Shown here: positions 55,584 through 64,000 of the stretch, in pieces
Layout of the letters: each line of letters opens with the position of its first letter
How positions within the stretch are numbered: the stretch's first letter is position 1
NCBI GenBank assembly: GCA_046155285.1
Contig: JBJXEA010000026.1
Span: 124,001 to 188,000 of the forward strand
DNA from: CAILHX01 sp046155285
GTDB taxonomy: Bacteria; Pseudomonadota; Gammaproteobacteria; Burkholderiales; Methylophilaceae
Direction: 5' to 3'
Length of the DNA: 64,000 bases
Notes under the pieces: model-generated
Told to the model about the DNA's origin: nothing
Database searches by the model: none
The model's input: the letters and a program-made list of their open reading frames with translations, nothing else
Made by a program: the position numbers and the translations under genes

Positions 55584-57079
55584 TGGGTTCCACCATGAAA
55601 ACTGCTGGTGCAATGACGCAGCGCCGTGTTGCGGGCAACATCAATATCGTTGGCTTGCTTTTGATTTTAGGTGTTGGATTCTGTGCGGTATTTTTCGGTA
55701 TGTTGGCGGCAACCGCCAACCCCATTCTGATAGGTCTTGGCATTGGTCTTTTTGCAGGCTTGTTCTTGCTTGCTATGCCCAAAACCACTATCTGGTTGGT
55801 GCTGGGTTTGGGGCTTTCTACCGGAGCCTTGCTTTCGATGGTTGGGCACGGCCTCGATAAGATATCCTGGGCTATTTCCATGATGGCTATGTTGCTATGG
55901 TTGCCATCACTGATGCAGTTATTTCGTCGCCCCAATATCCCCATGTTTGTTTGGTTAGCACTCATCTGCGTGATTCAGGCGATTGTTGCAACTGCGCTAC
56001 AGTGGTATTCGGCGGGTGAGTTTATCGCTGGATTCAAGCGTTACTTTCAGATGTATGGTCTGCTGTTTGCATTTGCCACTTTGGCGATTACGCCATTGGA
56101 TTTTCAGCGATGGTTAAAGTTGTTGTTGGGTATTGCGCTACTTCAGTTGCCATTTGCCGTTTACGAGCGCTTTGTGCTGGCAGCGCAGCGAGGTAGTGGT
56201 GGCGAGGCGACCGACGTTGTAGCGGGAACTATGGGCGCTAATTTGGTGGGTGGCAGCCCCAATTCTGTGATGGCCTTATTTCTTTTGCTGGCAATTGCTT
56301 TTATTTTCATGCGTTGGCGCGCTGGGCTGCTAGCAACTTGGAAGCTTATAGTGTTGGGGCTGTTGTTACTGGCGCCACTTACTTTAGGTGAGACCAAGAT
56401 TGTAGTGGTGATGATTCCTTTGATGGGCATGGTGTTACTACGCAAAGATTTTGCCCTGAACCCTGTTCGATATTTGCCTGTGTTGATGGGGTTGGTTTTT
56501 ATGACGGTGGTGATGGCCTACGTCTATGTGGTTGTGGTATTAGATAGTGATTTTTATCATGTAATCAAGGAGTCGCTACACTACAACGTCGGAACGGAAG
56601 GTTATGGGGTTTTATACCTCAATCGTACCAGTGTAGTGAGCTTCTGGTGGTCGCTCCAAGGGTTGCACGATCCCTTAGGTTTTCTCATAGGGCATGGACT
56701 AGGCAGCTCCTATGGGGTTGCCGCTGGGAACTCTGGCCACATTGCCGTCCAATATCCGAGATACGGTATCGGCTTAACCACCATGTCTACTTTGCTGTGG
56801 GATGTTGGTGTGCTTGGATTTGCGTTATACCTTGCCATGTTCATAAGTGCTTGGCGTGCAGCTAATCGGCTTTGGCAAGACACCACTGACGCTCTGGTAC
56901 GCGCAGACGTTTTGGTGATACAGGCAGGCCTAGCGATGTTTATGTTATTCATTATCTACTCCGATAATCAAATCAACCTCATCACCATGGAAATCATCGT
57001 GGTGACAACGCTCGGATACCTCGCTTTTTTGGTGCAGCAACAGAAAAGCATCACGTTGTCACCGCTTACTTCGAGATAG
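55580..57079 (+). CDS. O-antigen polymerase/ligase-like membrane protein (Wzy candidate)
   Basis: About 12 hydrophobic helices over 499 residues, with a larger periplasmic loop between the conserved halves (~320-400: YHVIKESLHYNVGTEGYG, GHGLGSSYGVAAGNSG), resembling Wzy/WaaL-type proteins. In this cluster it would polymerise the flipped repeat units. The ATG at 55580 overlaps the preceding stop; the ATG at 55583 is not in frame. Sequence conservation in this family is low, so the call rests on topology and context. Confidence 0.75.
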   Translation: MMGSTMKTAGAMTQRRVAGNINIVGLLLILGVGFCAVFFGMLAATANPILIGLGIGLFAGLFLLAMPKTTIWLVLGLGLSTGALLSMVGHGLDKISWAISMMAMLLWLPSLMQLFRRPNIPMFVWLALICVIQAIVATALQWYSAGEFIAGFKRYFQMYGLLFAFATLAITPLDFQRWLKLLLGIALLQLPFAVYERFVLAAQRGSGGEATDVVAGTMGANLVGGSPNSVMALFLLLAIAFIFMRWRAGLLATWKLIVLGLLLLAPLTLGETKIVVVMIPLMGMVLLRKDFALNPVRYLPVLMGLVFMTVVMAYVYVVVVLDSDFYHVIKESLHYNVGTEGYGVLYLNRTSVVSFWWSLQGLHDPLGFLIGHGLGSSYGVAAGNSGHIAVQYPRYGIGLTTMSTLLWDVGVLGFALYLAMFISAWRAANRLWQDTTDALVRADVLVIQAGLAMFMLFIIYSDNQINLITMEIIVVTTLGYLAFLVQQQKSITLSPLTSR

Positions 57080-57087
57080 GTACGATT

Positions 57088-58290
57088 GTGCATCTTCTTT
57101 TTTTTACCGCAGAGCAATGGCCTACGTTTCGCCCCGACGTGGTGGCCTTGTTTGGTAAGTATTTACCTAGATGTGGTGTTAGTTGTGATTTAGTGACAGA
57201 GCGTGATGTTTCCACCACAGTCCAGCCAGATATGCCTTGGGGAGCAGGGCGGGCACTTTTATGCACGGTTCCGCAAAACCGTGCTGGTCAATATCTCGTC
57301 AAGTTTTGGCATAACATGCGCATCCTGTTAACTGTGCGGGCAAGTAATTACGACGCAATACAGGTGCGTGACATGACGGTAACTGCGTTGATTGCTTTGC
57401 TGGTGGCACGCATCAAAGGACTTCGTTTTTTCTACTGGCTATCTTATCCGCAGTCTGAAGGCCAGATTGATCGGGCGAGAACCCGTGGCATTAAGGCCGG
57501 TATCAAGTTTTGGTTTCCGCTGATACAAGGCACTTTCGGAAAATGGTTGCTGTATCGCATCGTACTTCCCAGAGCCGATCACATCTTTGTACAAAGCCAA
57601 CAGATGCAGCTTGATGTTGCCAGGCACGGTATTGCCATGTCACGTATGACGCCAGTCCCTATGGGTGTGGATAGGGAGTTGGCACAATCTGACGAGATTC
57701 AGCCTGCTAGAGATGACAGGCTGGCTGGAAAGCGCACCGTAGTCTATCTAGGGACTTTAGATCGCCTCAGGCAGATTGAAGTGCTTTTTCAAATGCTTGC
57801 AATCGTAAAGCAACAAATACCCAATATCCTGTTGGTCTTGGTGGGCGATACCGAGGATGCAGCTCACCGCGAATGGTTAAAACAAGAGGCCGTACGATTA
57901 GGCGCCGGCGATCATGTGCTATGGACGGGCTGGCTTTCTGCCACCAAGGCTTGGAGTTATGTGCGTGCTGCCGAGATTGGGTTGTCGCCTATCCCTCGTG
58001 GTTATTTGCTGGATATGGGTTCACCCACCAAGGCGGTGGAGTACATGGCCTTAGGATTGCCGGTAGTCGTTAATGACAATCCCGATCAAGCGCAGGTGAT
58101 TGCCGAAAGTGGCGGCGGTCTGTGCGTACCTTTTCAGGCACAGGCGTTTGCTGATGGCGTGATGCAGTTGTTGAACGCCCCTGAATTAATGGCACAGATG
58201 GGGGCAAAAGGGCGTGACTATGTGGCGCGAATCAGAGGCTATGAAAGCATAGCGAGCAGTGTTGCTCAAGCCTATTTCTTGGAAAAATAA
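57088..58290 (+). CDS. Glycosyltransferase, GT4-like
   Basis: A cytoplasmic GT-B glycosyltransferase that probably adds a sugar to the lipid-linked repeat unit. The GTG start at 57088 gives MHLLFFTAEQWPTFRPDVVALF. The donor domain has TVVYLGTLDRLRQIEVLF (~215), LVLVGDTED (~250) and the closing motif SPTKAVEYMALGLPVVVND (~310), with the conserved Glu. Donor and acceptor are unknown. It lies between the polymerase and glycoside hydrolase genes, 8 bp and 2 bp apart. Confidence 0.87.
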   Translation: MHLLFFTAEQWPTFRPDVVALFGKYLPRCGVSCDLVTERDVSTTVQPDMPWGAGRALLCTVPQNRAGQYLVKFWHNMRILLTVRASNYDAIQVRDMTVTALIALLVARIKGLRFFYWLSYPQSEGQIDRARTRGIKAGIKFWFPLIQGTFGKWLLYRIVLPRADHIFVQSQQMQLDVARHGIAMSRMTPVPMGVDRELAQSDEIQPARDDRLAGKRTVVYLGTLDRLRQIEVLFQMLAIVKQQIPNILLVLVGDTEDAAHREWLKQEAVRLGAGDHVLWTGWLSATKAWSYVRAAEIGLSPIPRGYLLDMGSPTKAVEYMALGLPVVVNDNPDQAQVIAESGGGLCVPFQAQAFADGVMQLLNAPELMAQMGAKGRDYVARIRGYESIASSVAQAYFLEK

Positions 58291-58292
58291 TA

Positions 58293-60599
58293 ATGAATCA
58301 TAGTTTATTCGCTTTACTCATATTAGCCGTGTGTGGGCTACAGCCCTGTTTTGCCGATGATGGTTGGCGACCCATCAAAGATGTTTCTTTGCTGATCGAA
58401 CCGGGCAGTATTCTTGATTTTTCTCAACTTGTACCACAAGAGAAACTGGATTCCTCACGCCTGCTAGTGGCGAACAACGGATACTTTGCAACGCAAAGTG
58501 AGCCTAATCGCCCACGGCGCTTTTTAATGGCTTCTTTAGGGTTTGCGGGCGCTACTGGAGGCCTGCCTGACCATGCCCTAGCAGATTTATATGCACGGCA
58601 ACTCAGGTTGCACGGCTACAACATGGCACGTTTGGATTTCGTAGAAGAAACCTTGATGTTGCAGCGAAAAATTGATTTTGACTTCAATCCGGATCAGTTG
58701 GATAGATTCTATTATTTACTCGCGGCCTTGAAAAAAGAGGGCATCTATTACGTATTGAACGGGCTCAGTTCTGATAATGCCGCTTATGGCAATATCAAGG
58801 AACGTTGGGTAGATCAGCGTCACGCCAAGTTGCGAGTATATTTCGACCCGGAAATGCAAGCGCATTGGAAAAAACTGATGGAACGCATGCTCGCATCTGT
58901 CAATCCCTACACTAAAACTTCAACATTGGCCGACCCAGCACTGGCTGGAATCATTATGGTCAATGAGGGCGGTTTGGCTTTCGTCACCCGTGGGGGGGTG
59001 CCCAATGAATTGCGTCCCCTGTTTTCTGAATGGTTAAAGAAAAAGTATGGGAATAATGTTGCGCTAGCCAAAGCATGGAAAGGCGAACTGACACACGGAG
59101 AGTCTCTGGAAGCGAAATCAGTGGGGTTTCCTAAGCCGGATGCTTGGACTGGAAGCCGCATGTCAGACACGCAGCAGTTTTTTGCCGATCTGGAAAAATC
59201 CACGGCTGATTGGATGACATTGCATTTTCGTCAGTTGGGATATAAGGGTTTGGTCACTGCTTACGACAATTGGCTATCCCCCGCGATGCACGTCACGCGT
59301 GGTCAGTTGGATTGGGTGGATATGCACAACTACTTTTTCGAGCCCACCAGCTTTACTACCCCTGGTTCTGTCATGCGTCAGGAAAGTTTATTTGAAGATA
59401 ATGCAAAATATATCAGAGAGTTAGCTGCGGGTAAGCATATTGGAAAACCATTCACTACATCTGAATACGGCCAAGTGTTTTGGAATAAATATCGGCGTGA
59501 ATCAGCACTGGCCTTCCCCGCATATGCCAGTTTTCAAGATTGGACGATGATTTGCCAGCACGCGGGCGCGATAGACCTCAGCTATGCGGCGACCGGAGGG
59601 CGTAAAGATGCCATTTATCCGTTTGTGCTGGGGTTGGATCCCATCGCCCGCGCCAATGAAACCTTAGCCGCACTGCTGTTTTTGCGTGGTGACGTAGCCC
59701 CTGCCAAACATATGATAGGCGTCAAACTGACGCCTAAGTTTGTGTATCAAGACAGTGCATTTCTCGGCAATATGCCAACCGATATTTCTCGCCTGTCTCT
59801 AGTAACGGGGATAGGACTGGACTGGCAGGGGCGACTAGAAGCTTCAGGACAATACGAAGCGCAAGTCGAACCAGGCAATGCCAATCTGAATGTGCCTGGC
59901 AAGGCGAACGCTAACCAGGTAGAAAATGAGCAAAGCCTCGCCGCTAGACTGGACGAATTGGCACACAAGTATGCGGGGAAATTGGGGCCAAAAATCAGCA
60001 AGACCGCTTTGATTGTGGAAGATCGTTGGGCGAGTAGGGTCGCAGCAATACGCCAGAAAGGCATATTGGCGGCAACTAATCAAACCAATGCCATGAGTAA
60101 GGTTTACCAGACTGATACCAATCAAATACTCATGGATTCTGAAAAGAAACGACTGACTGTCATCACCCCCAAAACCGAGGCGGTGGTGTTTGATATGCCG
60201 GAGCCGATTACATTGGCCAATCTTCAGATAGAAAGTGCTGATTCCCCAGCGCTGGTGTCCGTCTCTGCGATGGATGATCAGCCCTTGGAAAGCAGCAAAC
60301 GTATGTTGCTGATATTGGCGACGGATGCCAGAAACAGTGATATGCGATTTGCGGATGCCGCTGAAACCACGCTACAAAGCTTGGGAAGAAAACCCATTTT
60401 GATGAAAACCGCTGTCGTTAAGTTACATCTCAAAAATACCAACAAAACCCAACTCAAGGTGTATTCAACTACCTTGCGAGGTAAACGTGGCGACGTGATT
60501 CCAGTGATCCAAGAAGCAGATGGTATCAGCTTTGTGCTGGATACCAAGCAGTTGAGCCACGGCCCGAGCACTTACTTTGAAATCTCTGGACAGGAGTAG
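58293..60599 (+). CDS. Secreted glycoside hydrolase-like protein
   Basis: An exported 768-residue protein with a signal peptide (1-22, QPCFADD) and a TIM-barrel-like catalytic region of GH-A clan type (~90-420). Candidate acid/base Glu225 is in MVNEGGLAF, and candidate nucleophile Glu391 is in TTSEYGQVFW. DMHNYFFEP (~345) fits the substrate cleft. The C-terminal ~350 residues look like beta-sandwich accessory domains. I cannot assign a GH family number. Located inside the biosynthetic operon, it probably trims or releases the polysaccharide, or clears it from the periplasm, as many EPS operons carry such a hydrolase. Confidence 0.75.
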   Translation: MNHSLFALLILAVCGLQPCFADDGWRPIKDVSLLIEPGSILDFSQLVPQEKLDSSRLLVANNGYFATQSEPNRPRRFLMASLGFAGATGGLPDHALADLYARQLRLHGYNMARLDFVEETLMLQRKIDFDFNPDQLDRFYYLLAALKKEGIYYVLNGLSSDNAAYGNIKERWVDQRHAKLRVYFDPEMQAHWKKLMERMLASVNPYTKTSTLADPALAGIIMVNEGGLAFVTRGGVPNELRPLFSEWLKKKYGNNVALAKAWKGELTHGESLEAKSVGFPKPDAWTGSRMSDTQQFFADLEKSTADWMTLHFRQLGYKGLVTAYDNWLSPAMHVTRGQLDWVDMHNYFFEPTSFTTPGSVMRQESLFEDNAKYIRELAAGKHIGKPFTTSEYGQVFWNKYRRESALAFPAYASFQDWTMICQHAGAIDLSYAATGGRKDAIYPFVLGLDPIARANETLAALLFLRGDVAPAKHMIGVKLTPKFVYQDSAFLGNMPTDISRLSLVTGIGLDWQGRLEASGQYEAQVEPGNANLNVPGKANANQVENEQSLAARLDELAHKYAGKLGPKISKTALIVEDRWASRVAAIRQKGILAATNQTNAMSKVYQTDTNQILMDSEKKRLTVITPKTEAVVFDMPEPITLANLQIESADSPALVSVSAMDDQPLESSKRMLLILATDARNSDMRFADAAETTLQSLGRKPILMKTAVVKLHLKNTNKTQLKVYSTTLRGKRGDVIPVIQEADGISFVLDTKQLSHGPSTYFEISGQE

Positions 60600-60601
60600 C
60601 C

Positions 60602-61789
60602 GTGGAATCACTCGTCATAGTGGTGCCTGAGCTGTTGCCCGTGCCACCAGTGCAGGGTGGTGCGGTTGAGCATTGGGTGGATGAGGCAAGTCGCAGAATG
60701 CTGAAAGAAGGCAGACGGCTTGCGGTGGTATCGCGCCCCGCCAATGCGACAGGCCATGCCGGCATCGAATACATTGGCATCCCATGGACGAAAACGGAGC
60801 AGATTTTTCATCGGATCAAAGAGCGTGTGACTTGGAAAAACCCATTGCGGTATGTAGCAAAAATACAAAACGTGTTTTCCTATGGCAGCCGCGTGGCACA
60901 GGCGGTAAAAGCGTTTGATATTGTCTATCTGCACAACGAGCCCAATATTCTGCTGTTCCTGCATAAACGCCAAGGGCAGAAAATTGTGCTACATATGCAC
61001 AATGATCATCTTTCCATGCGGCTGTTTCGGCCTTTTTATCGGCGAGCGCTAGCTAAAGCAGACAAGGTCATCTGCGTCAGTGACTATATTCGCCGCCAGG
61101 CAATAGCCCATTTCCCAGAATATGCGGATCGTTTTTGTGTGGTATTTAATGCCACCGACCCCGATGTTTTCAAGCCTTATGGTGACGAAGCTTTGCGGCA
61201 ACTGGAGGGTGTGGTGGCGATTGAGCCGGATAAGCGCTACCTGCTCTATGTGGGGCGGCTGACCGCGATTAAAGGCGTACACGTGCTGATCGCAGCGTTC
61301 CGTGAAATCCATAGACAGTTACCCAATACACGCCTCATTATCACCGGTTCCTCATTTTTTGGCGGTGCGGCCAAAACCGCTTACGAGCAAGAACTGGTGC
61401 GCTTGGCTGAACCTGTAAACGATGCCATCGTATTCACCGGTTATCTGCCGCATGAAAAGCTCAAGTATCTGTATTCGGCAGTAGATATGATCGTCTTGCC
61501 TTCGGTATGGCAAGACCCATGTCCGCTGGTGGTGCTAGAGGCGATGGCGGCTGGAAGCTGCCTAGTAAGTTCTGCGGTGGGAGGCATTCCTGAAGTGCTG
61601 GAAACTGGTAAAAATGGTGTGTTAGTGCAAGCGGATGATGCACAGGCTTTGGCGCAGGCTGTATGTAAGGTGTTGAACGATGATGTGGGTAAAGCGCGCA
61701 TGGAGGTCGTGGCTAGAGAAAAAATAGTAGCTGGATACACATGGGAACGTTTAGTGGCCGAATTAGAGCTTATTTTTACGCAACATTGA
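60602..61789 (+). CDS. Glycosyltransferase family 4
   Basis: A GT-B glycosyltransferase. The GTG at 60602 lies 2 bp after the hydrolase stop. The N-terminal acceptor domain has GGAVEHWVDEASRRM (a glycine-rich loop). The donor domain (~200-395) has YLLYVGRLTAIKGVHVLIAAF, RLIITGSSFFGG and the motif DPCPLVVLEAMAAGSCLVSS with both Glu residues of the EX7E signature region. It likely extends the repeat unit in the cytoplasm. Sugar specificity is unknown. Confidence 0.92.
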   Translation: MESLVIVVPELLPVPPVQGGAVEHWVDEASRRMLKEGRRLAVVSRPANATGHAGIEYIGIPWTKTEQIFHRIKERVTWKNPLRYVAKIQNVFSYGSRVAQAVKAFDIVYLHNEPNILLFLHKRQGQKIVLHMHNDHLSMRLFRPFYRRALAKADKVICVSDYIRRQAIAHFPEYADRFCVVFNATDPDVFKPYGDEALRQLEGVVAIEPDKRYLLYVGRLTAIKGVHVLIAAFREIHRQLPNTRLIITGSSFFGGAAKTAYEQELVRLAEPVNDAIVFTGYLPHEKLKYLYSAVDMIVLPSVWQDPCPLVVLEAMAAGSCLVSSAVGGIPEVLETGKNGVLVQADDAQALAQAVCKVLNDDVGKARMEVVAREKIVAGYTWERLVAELELIFTQH

Positions 61790-61800
61790 TTGGACCATGA

Positions 61801-62895
61801 TTGGCAAACGTAGATAAAAATCGGCTTGATTACTTGGATGTGCTGCGCGGCATTGCGGCTATGTCTGTTTGCTTCCAGCACATATTGGGACACGTTTATC
61901 GCACTTATGGCCAGGCGCATCCTTTGTATCCCTACATCAAGTTCTTGATTGCTGATTCCGTTGATTGGGGGCGTTTTGGTGTCGTCCTGTTTTTTCTCAT
62001 CAGCGGCTTCATCATCCCAAACAGCTTAAAGCCAGGGGGCACATTGAAGCGGTTCTTTGTCAGCCGATTTTTTAGGTTATACCCGGCCTATTGGCTCAGC
62101 CTCCTGTTTATTGTGCTATCTGCGTATTATCTTGGTACTAACCGCCCCACATTTTCTTATGCCCAATTTTTTGCCAATGTGACCATGGCTCCAAAATTGT
62201 TCGGTTTCGAAGAAATGAGCGGTGTTTTTTGGACGCTATTTATTGAACTACTGTTTTATGGATGCTGTGCAACGCTTTTCCGTATGCGTTGGCTGGATAA
62301 TTCTTTGGTTATGGCATGCGTCGCATTGTCTTTCCAATTTATCACCCCTCTTTCTATGGTGCTGAATCGGTACTTTCATCTGGAAATCCCAGTGCAGTTC
62401 ATCCTGTTTCATCTGTCTTTCTTATTCGCTGGCAACCTGCTTAGGTTGGCTTTTGTTAAACGCGACAGAGTTGCCACCTATTCTGCCGCCATCTTTTTTA
62501 CGGCTGCAATGCTGACAATACCTGTCACGGTCGGATTTTTATTTGCTGTTCCAGAAGCCACGGCAAAAGGTTTTGTGATGTTCACCTCCAGCGCAGTGAT
62601 ATATGCCTATTTTCTGGCAATAGCGCTATTTATGTACGCAGTAATTTCTAAAAGCCTGACTAGCCCTTGGATGGTGCGGGTAGGGGAACGGAGTTATTCC
62701 CTCTATTTGTTACATATGCTGTGTTTTGTATTTGTGGCGTATTGGATTCCGCCAGTGACTACATTTGGGTTTGTTGTTTATTTTTTAACTTGTATTGTTG
62801 TGTCTTACTTGGCTGCAAAGTTTTCTTTTGATTATGTAGAACGTCCCGCCATTGAGTTGGGTAAAAGAATCGTTAAGGCGCGAGGATACGCATGA
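61801..62895 (+). CDS. Acyltransferase 3 family membrane protein (OafA/YrhL-like)
   Basis: A polytopic enzyme that adds acyl (commonly acetyl) groups to sugars. The start is the TTG at 61801; the ATG at 61798 is out of frame and gives only six codons. The family signature is RLDYLDVLRGIAAMSVCFQHI (~8-28, with the conserved Arg and His, written here in two parts: RLDYLDVLRGIAAM and SVCFQH). Later come FFLISGFII, RLYPAYWLSLL, FWTLFIELLFYG and SLYLLHM. About ten hydrophobic helices span 364 residues. In this locus it would decorate the exopolysaccharide. Confidence 0.9.
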   Translation: MANVDKNRLDYLDVLRGIAAMSVCFQHILGHVYRTYGQAHPLYPYIKFLIADSVDWGRFGVVLFFLISGFIIPNSLKPGGTLKRFFVSRFFRLYPAYWLSLLFIVLSAYYLGTNRPTFSYAQFFANVTMAPKLFGFEEMSGVFWTLFIELLFYGCCATLFRMRWLDNSLVMACVALSFQFITPLSMVLNRYFHLEIPVQFILFHLSFLFAGNLLRLAFVKRDRVATYSAAIFFTAAMLTIPVTVGFLFAVPEATAKGFVMFTSSAVIYAYFLAIALFMYAVISKSLTSPWMVRVGERSYSLYLLHMLCFVFVAYWIPPVTTFGFVVYFLTCIVVSYLAAKFSFDYVERPAIELGKRIVKARGYA

Positions 62896-62920
62896 GGGTT
62901 CATTATTTAGGCGAAATAAT

Positions 62921-64000
62921 ATGATCGCAATTGTTTATCCCCAGTTTTACGGTGTGGGTGGCATTGCCCGTTACCTTGATTCCTTTCTCTCCAATCTTCC
63001 CGTAAATCACCCACCTATCTATTTGTTGACGGGTGATGAGCATCGGGCAGCGCGTAGCTATGCGGGCGTAGAAATCATCCATATTCCTTTTACTTCTAGC
63101 CGATTCAATCTTTTTATTTGGGGGTGGAAAGCGCGCAAATTATTGATGTGCCTTTATGACGAAGGCAAGATTAAGTGGGTTAACCTTCATTTTCCGCCGC
63201 TGATTCCCGGACTCTTGTTGCCGCGTCATATTCCTATCGTGTTGACGGCGCACACCACCTATTTAGGCATGTCGGGTCGTTTTTACGAGACACGACACTT
63301 CAAAAGCCAGTGGGGTGAGTTGTCTTTGTTCATCAAATCTTGGATGGAATTGAAGATTTTCGACCACACACGCAAAGTCATCACCTTGACCGAGCAGGGC
63401 AGGCAAGAAGTGCTGACTTATGGGTTTGAAGGTTCAGTGACGGTCATCCCAAACGGGGCGGATACAAGGCTATTTACTCCCAGTGTGGAGGCCGAAAAAG
63501 ACATAGACGTATTGTTTTGCGGACGAATTGAATTTCGCAAAGGCAGCCGAGGCATGGTGGAGTTATGCAAGCAGCTCATCGCGCAAAAGCCCGACATCCG
63601 CATCGCTATTGTGGGCTATGGAGACGACGATGCTTGGGTGAGCGGGGCGTTGGCAGGTGCTACACAAAATGTGTTGATGACAGGCAAAGTGCCGTTCTCG
63701 GAGATGATGTCTTATTACAACCGTAGCCACGTTTACGCTTCGACTTCTTACTATGAAGGTCTTCCGGGAACATGCTTGGAAGCCATGGCAATGCAGCTGC
63801 CGGCGGTGGTGTGGAATTTTCTGTTTTATCGTGGCTTGGTAGTGGAAGGTGAAACTGGCTACCTTGTTGCGCCAAATGATTTTTCAGCAATGACCACTCA
63901 AGTGTTGTCACTATTATCTAATCCGTCACTGGCGCTGGAAATGGGCAAAAAAGGCCGTGCGTTACTGCAACAAGAGTATGACTGGACTAAGCTTGCGCGT
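62921..64000 (+). CDS. Glycosyltransferase family 4 (3' partial)
   Basis: The frame from the ATG at 62921 stays open to the window edge (360 codons), so the 3' end is missing. The N-terminus (IAIVYPQFYGVGGIARYLDSF) has the glycine-rich acceptor loop. The donor domain shows DVLFCGRIEFRKGSRGMVEL (~187) and IRIAIVGYGDDDAW (~225), then YYEGLPGTCLEAMAMQLPAVV (~278), which contains the EX7E motif. It is probably the third glycosyltransferase of the eps repeat unit. The spacing to the acyltransferase gene is 25 bp. Confidence 0.9.
   Translation, partial: MIAIVYPQFYGVGGIARYLDSFLSNLPVNHPPIYLLTGDEHRAARSYAGVEIIHIPFTSSRFNLFIWGWKARKLLMCLYDEGKIKWVNLHFPPLIPGLLLPRHIPIVLTAHTTYLGMSGRFYETRHFKSQWGELSLFIKSWMELKIFDHTRKVITLTEQGRQEVLTYGFEGSVTVIPNGADTRLFTPSVEAEKDIDVLFCGRIEFRKGSRGMVELCKQLIAQKPDIRIAIVGYGDDDAWVSGALAGATQNVLMTGKVPFSEMMSYYNRSHVYASTSYYEGLPGTCLEAMAMQLPAVVWNFLFYRGLVVEGETGYLVAPNDFSAMTTQVLSLLSNPSLALEMGKKGRALLQQEYDWTKLAR

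Overview
This 64 kb window looks like the chromosome of a betaproteobacterium. The evidence is a near-complete methanolan-type eps locus with exosortase B (XrtB), six PEP-CTERM substrates, an EpsA-type LuxR regulator and an unconventional type II secretion cluster. A Nitrosomonadales relative (Gallionellaceae- or Methylophilaceae-like) is my best guess, but no rRNA or marker gene is present to prove it. I saw no tRNA, rRNA, CRISPR array, prophage or intact IS element.

Layout. 1-4.5 kb: a partial HD-domain hydrolase, an NDP-sugar pyrophosphorylase, the EpsB/WcaJ initiating sugar-phosphate transferase, an IS3-type transposase remnant and a secreted parvulin. 4.7-6.8 kb: a PhoX-like PEP-CTERM protein and an unknown 113-residue protein, both on the minus strand. 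7.1-16.4 kb: one long plus-strand operon for a type II secretion/type IV pilus-like machine (GspG, F, E, PilM/N/O-like, GspC/PilP-like, lipoprotein secretin, three more pseudopilins). 16.4-19.8 kb: a lytic transglycosylase, a PEP-CTERM serine protease, EpsA and a DsbC-like protein. 20-36 kb: a PEP-CTERM protein, a PstS-like protein, a two-partner-secretion transporter and its 3,814-residue exoprotein. 36-41.7 kb: ExbB (with an extracytoplasmic DUF2341-LamG head), two ExbD, TonB, porin and a coiled-coil protein. 41.8-47 kb: a PEP-CTERM protein with a TpsA-like domain, a CAAX-type protease, EpsL, an FxDxF PEP-CTERM protein, a Crp/Fnr regulator and another PEP-CTERM protein. 47.2-64 kb: epsD-E-F-G-xrtB-epsI, a flippase-sulfotransferase fusion, a Wzy-like polymerase, three glycosyltransferases, a secreted glycoside hydrolase and an acyltransferase.

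How it fits together (inference). The window encodes cell-envelope and matrix construction: an exported, probably sulfated and acylated polysaccharide, exosortase-processed surface proteins, a giant TPS adhesin and a dedicated proton-driven Ton-like system beside it.

Main discovery candidate. A 16-bp palindrome, TAGTCC-N4-GGACTA, occurs five times exactly and at least twice in degenerate form. All copies lie upstream of genes for PEP-CTERM or TPS surface proteins. The proximal copies sit 34-35 nt before a -10-like hexamer, and three promoters carry a second copy 100-108 bp further upstream. I propose it as the operator of a surface-protein regulon, with the local EpsA as the leading candidate binder. 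Separately, the PEP-CTERM gene beside the Crp/Fnr gene has an exact CRP-type site at about -42. Other unusual items are phage-tail-fibre-like repeats inside the exoprotein, a TpsA-like domain fused to a PEP-CTERM tail, a Wzx-sulfotransferase fusion, and an EpsG kinase without a Walker A lysine.
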